A stretch of DNA of 64,000 bases. Origin: Sambucus nigra (Eukaryota; Streptophyta; Magnoliopsida; Dipsacales; Adoxaceae). A model generated the notes under the pieces. The model was not told where the DNA came from. It did not search any database and saw only the letters and a list, made by a program, of their open reading frames with translations. Every line of letters begins with the position of its first letter. The first letter of the stretch is position 1. The translations under genes were made by a program, and so were the position numbers. Location: the NCBI GenBank assembly GCA_949130495.1, contig OX422216.1, forward strand, positions 367,560,605 to 367,624,604. Reading direction: 5' to 3'. Below are positions 45,209 to 56,680 of the stretch, piece by piece.

Positions 45209-46300
45209 GCCCATTTTGTACAAAATAGGAAAAAGAACATGTCTTTGCCTTAATAGATCGGCATCAAAGACAAACCGATGCTTACGAAACCAATAATTCA
45301 TAGGCTCGATGGTTAAGTTACGGAATGGGGAGGTCTTAGGCACCCATCCCTCCCTTTCGGTCACTTATGGTCTTGTGTTACGATTTTCTTTGATTTCTCA
45401 ATGATGTGTGTGTGCGTGTATATATAAGTGGAGATCGGAATTTCCCGATCCATATCATGGAAAAGATATAGTGAGGTCATCCATAGAAATATTCCCAAAA
45501 TAATATCTAGAAAATATTATGTATGCATTTATCAAGATATTGATCGTTATGATGAAACGATAATATGTGTTAGATAAAATGTCAAAGTATGAATAACAAA
45601 TATAGCATATATATGAGTTATGTATAGATAAAAATAATAAAAATGAGAAAATGGAAAATTGGACTCGAGCCTCGGGTTTTAACCCAAAATGCCAATGTAG
45701 CCTATAAAGGCATCAAAGCCCACATAGTTCGTATGCGGCGTAGGGGTGGGGTTTATCCCATATATTCATATGGGAATTTATTAGATGTGTTTGGGTAAAA
45801 AAAGTATTCTAGTTTAAGAAAATGTGGTGCATAATTTCGTTGAAATTTATAAGTGTAACCCTTATTTTCTTTATTTTGGGTTTTTAATAGAAAATGGAGT
45901 ATGTGTAATATAACTAATAAAGGGTAAGATACTAATTTGTATGAACAAAGGTCAAGACTAGATTAGAATTTAAGTAACTAATGTGAAATAATGAAATTTA
46001 AAGAGGAAAAAATATTTTTGGACCTTCTTTGGAGAATTAAGGCTTGATCTGGATCCTTGATGAGCTCCTTTGAATATTGAGATGAATGTAGGATGAGAGA
46101 GAATGAGATTTTTTTTAAATTGGGTAAGAGAATGATGGTAATGGAAGGTGGAAAGGAATTTCACAAAAGGAAACTTCGTTCATTAAAAGAAAATGTTGTT
46201 GAGATTACTAATATTGATGGATCTGAGGTGTGTCTTGAGAGTAAGTGCATGCCCTCTATTTATAGGGTAGGGGGTTGCCGATCATAATAGCCCTGACCTT
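45209..46300 (-). mobile_element. LTR (part) of an Ogre/Tat-like element, minus strand
   Basis: From the primer-like site at 45199-45208 the LTR runs to higher coordinates. It holds GGTGCCTAAGACCTCCCC (minus; near 45345) and, about 1,050 bp from the primer site, a promoter-like CTATAAATAG (46256-46265). Outer end lies before 46550, where copia RT resumes. About 150 bp of interior remain on the other side (45040-45198). It splits copia element K. The minus frame 45107-45364 is LTR sequence. Confidence 0.5.
46256..46265 (-). promoter_or_regulatory. TATA box of the Ogre/Tat-like LTR
   Basis: Minus strand CTATAAATAG followed by a purine/CT leader with ACTCTCAAGACACACC; a typical plant LTR promoter arrangement. 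Confidence 0.5.
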
Positions 46301-46554
46301 TCCAATTGGAAGGTAACCCTAGACACACAACCGACTGATAAGAAAATAGACTTGCCAATCGGTAGTCTCGTGTAGATTTTTTTGGGAAAACAGTCATAGA
46401 ACGCAATCTGTAAATCCAAATCGTAGAGGGGGCATTACCTATATATAATCTATTCATCTTATTTTAGTTATGTCATGTAAATTACACTTCAAGCTATATT
46501 AAATGGATATGAAAAGTTACTTCTTCAATCGAGAGTTAAGTGAAAAGTTTGTGT

Positions 46555-47525
46555 TAAGAAACCAAAAGGGTTTGAAGACCCTAAATGTCTTAAATATATC
46601 TATCGATTGGAGCATAACTTGTACGCATAGAAAGGGGGAGTGGATTCAAGAGAGTGGGAGTGGATAAGATTGTTTTCTGCAAAAACATTAACAAGACATC
46701 TTGGTTTCCCAATCTATATTGATGACATAATTTTTCGTTCCACGTGAGAAATCCATACTCAGAATTTTTATGACTCAATGAAGAGTAAATATGAGATGAG
46801 TATAATGGGAGATATCACCTTTTTCCTAGGTCTTCAGATTCTTAGTTGAAGCATGGGATTTTTATAACTCAATCTGATTATGCACGAGATGTTGTGAAGA
46901 AGTTTAGTCTTGATTATACTAGGAATGTGAACACACCCATATGTGTTACTGTCAAGCTTAACAAAAACATCGAGGGAAAGGGTGTACATTAAACACTCTA
47001 CCATACTAGGATAAGTAGTATATTGCATCTTACCGTGAGTCATCTAGCAATTGCCTTTAGTGCATGTGTTTGTACAAAGTTTCATTTTTGTCTTAAGGAG
47101 ACATATTTATTGGTGATGAAATGTATTATTAATTATGTGAGTGGTACTCCAGTGCATGGATTTGGTGTTCTTTTGATATAATACCTAGATATACGCATAT
47201 TCATAGAAGCTGGCGGTTGAAAACGAACCTCAGTGGGTGTTTTCATTTAGTAACTTCACTTGTTTGTTATCATGGAAAGAAAATTTTTATTTTTCTTAGT
47301 AAATTTATGAGGCCAGGTATGTTGCAAAGCGGGTGTTGTTGTACTCAACTCCTTTTTATGAATCACATAGTTCAAGATTATGGGGTTAATCAAGGTAAAA
47401 TGACTATATATTGCTACAGTTAATATTTATCGTAACCCCATTCATCACTTTAGGAAAAAAGTTATAGACATTTTCCATAACTTTATCCATTCTTATAGAT
47501 GAGAGCGTTGTCTCATTGAGTTATG
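46555..47525 (+). pseudogene. Ty1/copia reverse transcriptase and RNase H remnant (element K)
   Basis: Read across three frames: PKGFEDPKCLKYIYRLEHNLYA (near 46560-46630) matches the copia RT block xPPGFEDPxxPxxVYxLxKALYG; IYIDDIIFRST at 46712-46745 holds the catalytic YIDD; YEMSIMGDITFFLGLQI at 46790-46840 follows; ISSILHLTVSHLAIAFSACV (47013 on) and TYLLVMKCIINYVSGTPVHG (47101 on) are the end of RT; CCCTQLLFMNHIVQDYGVNQ (47326 on) is RNase H. Many stops and shifts; long dead. Ends where element G begins. Confidence 0.82.
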
Positions 47526-47532
47526 TCCCTAT

Positions 47533-47589
47533 TGATATATAAATTTGGATTATTTATCTTAGCCTTAGTTATCCAAATATATAACCACA

Positions 47590-47679
<90 letters not shown>

Positions 47680-47684
47680 CATCG

Positions 47685-47775
<91 letters not shown>

Positions 47776-48253
47776 GAAAATGTAAAGAGACACCAGCAGT
47801 TTTTTGCATGGTTTAGCTCAAGAATGGAGCCTACATCTACGAGGAAATTCTACTATTTTTTTAGGGTTTTTGTTCCAATCTCTTGGTTACAATTCTAGGG
47901 TGTAGTACAAAGCATATAAGTTTATGTGTCCTCCTCTAGTTGGGAATAGTCGCATATTTATAGCAATTTTAAGCTCAAGATATGGAATGCCTTTATAAAT
48001 TTAGGAATTTACACCATTACACAATAATATGTTGCTGGACATTATTCACATGCATGTGCATGGTGACCTTGAATACCCAACATATGACTTTTCATTTATT
48101 GATGGTTCATATTCCGGGTTGTGGTCAACTAGTTGGCTGACCAAAGGGCTCTGTAGACAACCGAGTATACCCTTTATTGAAAACCAAATGGATAAGAAGA
48201 TAGGTTTCACTAGCTCACTGGTCCATGTGGCTTAATAAATTTAGTCTATAACA
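47533..48253 (-). repeat. 3' LTR of element G (left)
   Basis: Matches the right LTR: TTTGGATTATTT, TATAACCACAGAT before a trinucleotide array, then AGCATATAAGTTT.TGTGTCCT, GATATGGAATGCCTTTATAA and CATGTGCATGGTGACCTT. Contains the trinucleotide array 47591-47774. Confidence 0.82.
47591..47774. repeat. Trinucleotide array (ATG)n-(ATC)n-(ATA)n, hairpin-forming
   Basis: About 29 ATG units, then ATC/GTC units to 47716, then about 20 ATA units. The ATG and ATC parts are complementary and can pair. The matching array in the right LTR (56183-56308) is pure (ATA)n. Poly-Met/Ile/Asp/His frames crossing it are artefacts. Confidence 0.95.
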
Positions 48254-48708
48254 AAAGCCCCCAATATTTTATGCTTGAAGGTGTACCAAAAGAATGGAGT
48301 ATTCATCCCAAAAACTGCTTTTGCATTTAAAAAAGTTATGGTGGGCGGTCGACCTTCAGGACATGTAATTTTTAACATGGTCATGCTAAGCCGATGGAAA
48401 ATTTGTCAATATCTTAAAAAATATTGTACTGTTAGAGGGTACGCTTATCTATTTAGCATTTAAAGATTTGGGACGTCGCTGAAAGTCCAAACATTGGTAC
48501 TTGTAATCATTTCAAATCCCACTTTTCAAGATTCATCATTATACTTATAAAAGGTTTGCTTCTTCCTCCATTTTGTCAAACTTCTGCAATTTCAAACTGT
48601 ATTTCCTATTGTAGCGTTTTCATTTTTGTTCTTAGAGGATTTTTACACTGTGCTGCTATTGTAATATCTTTCACCCTTTAGTCCCTTTTTACTTTCTGAG
48701 CTATTATG

Positions 48709-51000
48709 ATGGTTTATATAGTAGATGATACTTCTTTGGAAGACTTTAGATAAAAAAAAAGGAAAATTCCCAGATTACGGGGCTACAAATATAGTCTTTA
48801 TCCTTTGTGATTTATGTGCTTTAAGTAACGGTCATTGGTTGCCAATAATTTTTAAAGCTGAATATGGCATTACTTTACTGAAAAATAATTTATTTCTCAA
48901 ATTTTTTCAATACTTCAATATGGTACCTATTGAGGTGGACTAGTTGATTGTGTTAACCGCCTTAATCAGATACATGGGACCCACTTAGGAAGACAACAGT
49001 TATTACCTGAAGACTAGATTTCTAACAAAGCTCTGGTGGTGAATTTACCTGGCTCTAATAAGTATTATTAACATTATGGGATTGTAGTTAAAAACTAGAA
49101 GTATTCTCCCCTTCTTAAAGGTGCGAGATACACCAGGCCTAGAAGCCCTCAAGAAGGGCGAGGCATGGGTTGGAACTTGAATTACTTATCATATTTTCTT
49201 TATATTTCATTTTAATTCATTGGTTTGCTAATCCTTATATTCATGTTTGAAGGAAGAAGTATTGTTCTCCTTATTCTGAGGTTAATTTTTTTTTACTTGA
49301 AGTATATTTCGTTTATTCGTCAAATGATAGGTGAAGACCATTCTCATTCAGCTTGTTTTCTACATGAATATCAAAGCTTAATCACTTCTTTTGTTTCTTG
49401 TCCTATCAAAGATATCCCAATAGCCCCCATTAATTTGGAAGAGTCAACCTCCACTTAATCTATTGCGGCGTCTGAGTCCCCTTTGTAAGAAGAGGGAGGT
49501 ATTTCCCTTAGAGGAACCTCTTCCTCATTTGAGTTCATGGATTTATCTACTATTCCAGTCAATCTTTCCTCTCTAGATAATATGGATAGTAAGAAGATCC
49601 CAAACGTGATTGATAGAGGTATGTCTCCTCCCCCTTCCAAGAAGAAGAAAGATTTTGGTGAAGATGGATCAAAGTGACTAGTGGCGGGGACGCCTAAGTA
49701 GATGATGAACATGGAGCCTCAATACAAGAGGTTAAGAAAAGGTCCTGCCAACCAGTAGGAATTGGTGAAAAAATTTCAAGCCTACCAAGCCTTTGTTAAT
49801 ACTGCTTCTATGGCAGTGAACACTAGTTTAGTTAGGGTTTGATCAGTTCTAGAGTTCTACTTGTTGATAGGTCGGCAGCTGACCCTTTGTCTAGGGAAAG
49901 ATTACTGGAGAGGGACAACCATAATCTATCTTTGGTAAGTATTCCAACCCATGACTTTTTATATCTAGTTAAAATTTTATGCATTCATACTTTACTGATT
50001 AATTTTGCTCCTCTGAAATTTTTAGTTCTTGGTTGATTATGATCGACTTTTGATAAGGGATGACCAGCTAAGAGAGTCATCAGTTGATATGGAAACTTCC
50101 TTTAAATTCCTGAGCGACTCCTTGGATTCCAATAAAAAAATCTCTCATGAAGGATCAAGAGAAATGGAAAGGTTTGTTGAACAATGCCGAGAAGGCTAGG
50201 AAGAATGCCAAGAAAGCTACTACGGATGATTTTAAGTCACTACGGTGGTGGAAGGTAAATATCATGTCTTGAAATCCATCGTGAATAAGGATAAGGAGCA
50301 TGCCTATACCCATGGCTGGGATATGTTTTTTTATTACATCTCTGCAAATTGACTACCTGAAGAAGACCTCCTTTAGAAAAGGCTGAGATGTTGCACTTAA
50401 ATAGGTTGGTACTGCAGCCAACTCAAAGCTTTTCCAGCAGCATAATTAGGATAATCCTCTAGTTATTAATGAATAAATAAAGGATTAGGTGGGCACTACT
50501 GAATCGTCTATGGTACCTGAGACTTTAATGGTGGTTGCTCGGTCGGCAAAAGAAATGGCCAAGACAAGGAGAAAGTGTAACCATCTTGGAGGTTTTCTTA
50601 TATTTGCAGTTTTCATTTTGCCTTTTAATGTTTGGTTTGGTTTCCTTGTGACACAAAAAAATTATCCTTCCGATCTACTTCTTTACAGATTTAATAAGAT
50701 TGTTCATTATTTCATTTATATAGTGTTAATGTTTGTTGAACTTATTTCTTGATTTTTCCACTCATTTTCTATTCTTCAGTTTAAATTAAGGAGATCTTTC
50801 ATAGCAGTAGACAAAAGTGATCTTTATAGGAGAAGTTTTTATCTCTTTAGAGCAGGTCATAAATATCTGGAAAAATATGAGTTGGAGGAAGTGCATAAAT
50901 TGGATGCTTCCAACCAAGTCAAAGAGACATATTTTCATCTGCACAAGATGTTTGATGATTAGGAGCGAGCAATGTAAACAAACATCTATCATACATATAT
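48709..51000 (+). pseudogene. Antisense gene of element G, homologous to that of element H
   Basis: Starts ATGGTTTAT (MVY), as in H. Homologous blocks in order: GHWLPIIFKAEYGI and FFQYFNMVP (H: GHWFPSLFVAECGF, YFDVVP); LNQIHGTH (H: LNQIHGTR); NKALVVNLPGSN (H: NRALVVNLPDAN); IRQMIGEDHSHSACFLHEYQ (H: LHQTVADEHIRSASYFLQYK); then, after an intron GT-AG at 49935-50025 (GTAAGT...TTTTTAG) and another ending near 50779 (TTCTTCAG), RAGHKYLEKYEL (H: KAGHTDMSAAQI). So exon blocks and two of three introns match H. Numerous stops and shifts break it. The open pieces at 48725-48943 and 49225-49458 are its best-preserved parts. It runs antisense to G's gag. Confidence 0.75.
49935..50025 (+). other. Intron 2 of G's antisense gene (91 bp)
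   Basis: CTATCTTTG|GTAAGTATT ... CTGAAATTTTTAG|TTCTTGG, at the place equivalent to the 78-bp intron 16839-16762 of element H, with different internal sequence. Confidence 0.7.
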
Positions 51001-51059
51001 TTAATCTAATATATGTAAATGACATGTTGCATTTATACTACACTAAAAACGTATATTAA

Positions 51060-52129
51060 AGTTAGTTTTTCCCACCATAAAGGGATTTAAAATGGTGGAG
51101 ATGGTGAAGAAGGTGGAGGACCCCCCCCCCCCCCTCCAAATGGGGCCTCAAGGGGGTCTCTAAAATCCCTCTCAAGCTTTCCCCCATTATTTCTCCAAGA
51201 TTTCTCTACTTGACCCCTTCAAACTTCATTGTATGACTTTTACCTCCTCTACAAAATCTTAAGAAAACTCCATGAACATCTACTTCTTCAAACCCGTAAT
51301 TCTTCCTAGGGTTTTCCATGGTGGGATAAGGTTGTTTGAGGTTCTCTATTGATGGTTTGATGGAGGAAATGGTTGAAGGGATTTCTCATAAAGTCTGGGC
51401 CATAAGGGGATAGGTTCTGAGACTTTATAGAGTGGGAAAGTGTGTTTGAAAATCTGATAGAGACTCTCTCTCCAAACCCACATGATTTGTTTCTTATAGC
51501 CCAACCCTAATGAGTTGCTACCAAATGAGGAACCTTATTACTTCTTAAACCTTTCCATACGAGGTGCTATATCATCCACAAATGGACAACACATACAGTC
51601 CAAGGGTTGTGGTTGAGATAACACAAAAGAACAAAAGCAGATCCGTCAAGGACCTACTTGATCGATCAATCGACCAAGAGTCATCGATCGATTGATTCCC
51701 TCCAAAAAATGTTCCCTTTTTCCAAATTTGACCCTAAGGTATTTTTATATATATATTTAGGACCCTTATTAAACGTTCAAACTATATATATATCTCCAAC
51801 GGGGTATTTTACAAAAATCATGCAAACTTATATTAACTTGTGTCGCGTACTGCCAAATGTTGCATTACATTATTCATGCTCGTTTTCGCATCCATTCCTT
51901 AAGTAATCCATGTCCTACTCTAACGATATATTAATTATAACTACTTGAACTTATACGTCCCTCTATGCGGACTACGCAATGTAAAATTTTCGTTTTAATC
52001 ACTATGTGTGACGTGTCACTTATGTATAACTTTTGGCTGAATATCCATGCACCTATTTTCTCCAAATACCCCTCTGAATAAAATAATCAATATCTCATTA
52101 AATATTTATTTTCTGGGCAGGGTATTACA
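51060..52129 (-). mobile_element. LTR fragment (5' part), minus strand, Tekay-like relative
   Basis: Its outer end at 52129 reads TGTAATACCCTG on the minus strand, as LTR starts of this group do. At 51660-51700 it holds GATCGATCAATCGACC and ATCGATCGATTGATT, the palindromic motif found in the other LTRs. Left limit uncertain; a C-run lies at 51121-51134. Confidence 0.55.
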
Positions 52130-54276
52130 AATTAGAACTCAAATTATTTTTTGTATATAAACATAAAATGACGGGTTTAGGACTTTTAAAACACATTTTA
52201 GACTTCTCAAAAATTAGTAACCTCCAATAATTTCATTATTTCTCATCTACAAAACCTAAAACCCATTGAACACAACTTTTAAGGCAAGTTTTGACGATCT
52301 AAATCAAGTTTTCTCAAGATTGTACAAGAAGGATTCTTTATCAATTTTGCGAGAGGAACGCAACAATCTAATCAGAATTTCTAATCTACTTTTCTTCAGG
52401 CATGGATACTTCTATTCTCTTTCTTTAGTATTACGCATTTTAAATGTCGTCTACACATTAATTTACACGATTTTCTTAATATAAATTAGCAACCTTAATT
52501 AGGGAAAGTGAGATCTAAATTGGGACTATTTTGATGAAAAATCTTAATCTGAATTAAGACTCATAACCCATATGTGCTTAGGGTAGAGACTTGGCTTTGT
52601 CATTATGGGGGTAGGTTTGCCTATAGAAAATCATAGTTGCGTTATTTAAATTAGTAAAGGAATTGTGTAATCATATGAAATTCATGTAGGTATGATCAAA
52701 GTATATTATTATGGTGCTCCTTAAATTTTCATGGTGTTGAAATTAGAATTGTGGAATAAAATAAAGTGTGTTACGTACGACGATGGATTGAACGAATTTA
52801 ATTGAGTTTAATTGCGAAATTATTGATAAATTGGATAGTGCGACTTATTGTGTTAATTATATTCATCACTGCAAGGACGACGGGACTTCGAGTAGTATGC
52901 TCTCACCTTAATTTTAGGAATAGTTGCTAGGTATGGGACTAGTGGGTATGCCTTATTTGCGGTTAACACTTTCTAGGTATGTGATTAGTTAGTGTAGATT
53001 TTTACAGACGAGATTTTCGGGGTGGGGCTGATTTTGTTGTCGTTCCGTTGATTTGGATAGCCTAGATGCGAGTCTAGGAAGAGGTAATTGATATAAATTC
53101 ATCCTATAACTTGGGGTAGGACGTGCTTGTGTTTCGAAGACCTCTAGGTATTGTACTAGGGGAGCTTTGAGGATTATTATCTATAATAGGGTGGGGCTAA
53201 TTTAAAATGATGAGAAATTAAGAAATTGAGAATTAATACCTAAGATAATAAACAAGTATTAAAATTGGCGTCGTTAATAACTGCAGGACTTACAGAGTAC
53301 TGGTTGACTGACTATTGTGACGTGTGAGTGTGTGGCGTTGTAATAAGTCCAGGACTGGCAGTATATGAGTTGGTTGGATATTATGATGTGTCATGCGTGG
53401 AATCTCGTCAATAAGTGTCGGGCTAAAAGAATACGGGATGGTTGGCTAATACGGGGGAATGTGTATAGTGTAAAATTTGAGACGGGCCCGAATAAGTGCA
53501 GCGTATACAGTAGGGTTGGCTGGCTATGATGGCACCGCAATAATAAATATTAATAATGTGATAAATCAATTTAAATAAAGATGGGAACTTCGGAAGTAAT
53601 TACCTAATTGTGATAACATATGTTGGAGTTAATCTCTTGGGGTGGCATAATTAGTGATTAGAGGATAGCTGTTTGTTTTTACTCGCACGTTAGTAATTAT
53701 CGCGTTAATTTAAAATATTCAATTGTGATATTTGTTAAGTATAATGCTACAGTCTAGGTTCACGAACCCTAATTGGGGAGAGTAGATTGTATTCAAGTGA
53801 TAGGCTCTAACCCATTGCATTGACTAATATTTCAGGTATAGCATTGGAGTAGCTGCATAGGAATATTAGAAATTTTTGGAGGTGCAGCTGGAGATGTACT
53901 TATTTTAGATGCAATAATAGTTAGGTTTATTTTTCATTCCGTCGCATTCTTATTATGAGACCCTATTGTATATTGTTTGGGCCAATCGGTTCCACAATAG
54001 TTTACGGTTTTATTCATATATTTATAGTTGGGGCATTTATTTAAGATTTTATTATTTGGAATTAAACTTATTTAGAGATTAACATGGTGATGGATTTTAA
54101 TATTGCATGAATGGTTATATTTATTAGTTCAATTTGATTATTATCTTGTAAAATGAAATTTTATATGCCTCATATATCTGTCATATGCTAAGAATGATAA
54201 CTTATTTAGTGATGCTCGGCATAGTTCAGCGGCGGCAACTGGCCACCTCGCTTGCCATAATGCATGGGGTGTTACA
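52130..54276 (+). mobile_element. Truncated plus-strand LTR-like sequence ending GGGGTGTTACA
   Basis: Ends ATGCATGGGGTGTTACA at 54276, the terminal form of Tekay-type LTRs, but without a primer site behind it. It abuts the reversed LTR at 52129/52130, the same arrangement as at 32059/32060. Includes the tandem repeat 53271-53537. Confidence 0.5.
53271..53537 (+). repeat. Degenerate tandem repeat, four units of ~65-70 bp
   Basis: Units at 53271, 53336, 53401 and 53472 share the pattern AATAAGTGCAGG(A)CT..CAGTATA followed by GGTTGG(C/A)T..TATGATG. Similarity is about two thirds by eye. Confidence 0.6.
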
Positions 54277-54639
54277 ACTAATTACCATTTATTGTTCACC
54301 TTTCTTAGGCGGACATCTACTTTATCAGATAAGTTAATTTTCTAAATATGTGAACACGCTATGGTCTCATTTAAATAGGCCTTTTATTCATCTGTCTCAT
54401 CACAATCAATGATATGTCCTCCTGTAATGAATGGCAACCAAAAGATATCATTTTTATATCAAGTTTAGGTTCTAGGGGCATATTCGACAGAACCGAGTAA
54501 TCTTTTGAATCCTCATCGCATCCTCTCTTCTTGTCATCTATACTTTTGCAAACATATTCTAATCATATTCTAGATTCTCCCCCTCTGTTTAGTCAATGAA
54601 ATTAGAGAGCTTGACACGACGGATGAGAATTTTGATTTT

Positions 54640-55960
54640 ATTTTTCAGGGAAATACAATTGTCTATGGTATGCTCGTGATCCTTGTGGAACTCGAAATAC
54701 ATGGACTTGTCCCTCCTATTAAGAGGGAACTTTAACATCCCTGGCTACTTTAGATCCATACATCCTCTAATCTCTTCCAGAATTTGATGCACACCAATAG
54801 CAAGAGGAGTGTATTCCTCGTACTTCTTAGGTTTCGCGGCCTTCTTATCTTTTTGTTCCTTTTGTCAAAACCCTTATGACTTTCAACCTTAGCACCTGGG
54901 GTTTTCTTGGAAGCCATAGCCTCCTCGACATTCATAATTTTTTTAGCTTTATCCATCAACTCAGTCATGGTTAGAGAGTAATTCGCTCATCAAAGCAATG
55001 ATAGCATTCTTCATAATCTACCACTTCTAATGTTTCACCATTAAAGTGAGATATATACTCGTGAATTGTTTTTCCCAATCGCTAATAGATGCTCACCAAA
55101 TGGGATACTCTTTTAATGGGTTTGGCCCCAAAGCAAAAGTTTTCAATAAATAACTCGGTGAGATATTGGAAGCTGGAAATTTATCCTCAGTGTAAATTGT
55201 AATACCAAATCTGTGCAGATTCAGTAATGGTACCTAGGAATGCTCGGCAATGCATCTCATTTGGGATCGAATAAATATCAGCTGCTTTGTGGTACTATTC
55301 AACATGAAGGATGGGACCATAGGTATTTTCAACTAAACTGGCATGAGTAAATCCATAATATTTATAACGAAGGGTGATCCTTTTATAAAACCCCTTTGCA
55401 ATGGGATTTTAGACTAGTCTATTTCTCCTAAGCGGTCTACCGATTAATGAACTGTTCCCTTCCAAGGGTGGTTGACTAAATTAGTTTTGATTGAGGTTTC
55501 TCTAGCGGCTTTGTCATGCGTTTGTGTTGACCTATCCTATTAAGAAGTCTTCTTAGCTCACGCAGATGTTCGCACGCTAGTTCTATATTAGACAGATCCT
55601 TCTCGACGATCTCATGATCTAAAAGGTTCTTTATTGTGGCTTCGATTTTCTTGGGGATCTAGGCAATCAAAAGCAGAGGCTTTACTTAAAATTTCCAGAG
55701 TGCTCCGTCTCTCTTGAGTGAAAGACCAACCATTGTAATAATCAATAGATCTGATAGAAGAGGTTACTCCAGGGAAATAACTTTGGTCTTATGAAGATCC
55801 GGAATATTTGGAACGACTTCTACCATTTCTTGGAGCTGGAGGAGGCATTTCCCTACTAGAAGTTGGGTGGCGGTAGGTCTAGCTTGAAGCGTCCGAACAA
55901 ATTATCTTATAGTTTCCTCCATTGCTTATTACCCCTTGGCAATGTTGAGTAAAATTCCTT
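54640..55960 (-). pseudogene. gag: gag remnant of element G (Tat type)
   Basis: Minus strand; from right to left an N-terminal part (near 55930-55450), then ADIYSIPNEMHCRAF, ESAQIWYYNLH and ELFIENFCFGAKPIKRVSHL (55290-55090), ISHFNGETLEVVDYEE, MTELMDKAKKIMNVEEAMAS (54968 on, the 72-codon open piece), and YFEFHKDHEHTIDNCISL (near 54690-54640), the zinc-knuckle region with its cysteine kept at the end. Each block aligns with gag of element H (8198-9055). Several stops and shifts. Confidence 0.82.
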
Positions 55961-56103
55961 GTAAATCTCGTACCCATGAGAAGCGGAAGGACAGAAAGAA
56001 TTACCTCCCGCAAGACTACTTTTCGGGATGTCTATCATATTTTAAAGGTATGAAAAATGAGTTTCAAAAGAATTGGGTAGGAAACAATAGTGACTTGTCA
56101 TTC

Positions 56104-56118
56104 CCACAAATGGCACCA
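56104..56118 (-). other. Primer binding site of element G
   Basis: Minus strand TGGTGCCATTTGTGG, a decayed form of the TGGCGCCGTCTGTGG-type site of Tat elements, nine bases from the LTR end at 56128. Confidence 0.65.
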
Positions 56119-56127
56119 ATTTTTTTA

Positions 56128-56680
<553 letters not shown>

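Noticed and set aside
47513..47809. Frames with poly-Met, poly-Ile, poly-Asp and poly-His
   Set aside because: Produced by the trinucleotide array in the LTR of element G.
54577..54600. TCTCCCCCTCTGTTTAGTCA, which on the minus strand looks like a copia purine tract
   Set aside because: It lies in the continuation of element G's gag reading (after the zinc-knuckle block), and no LTR start follows; a chance match.
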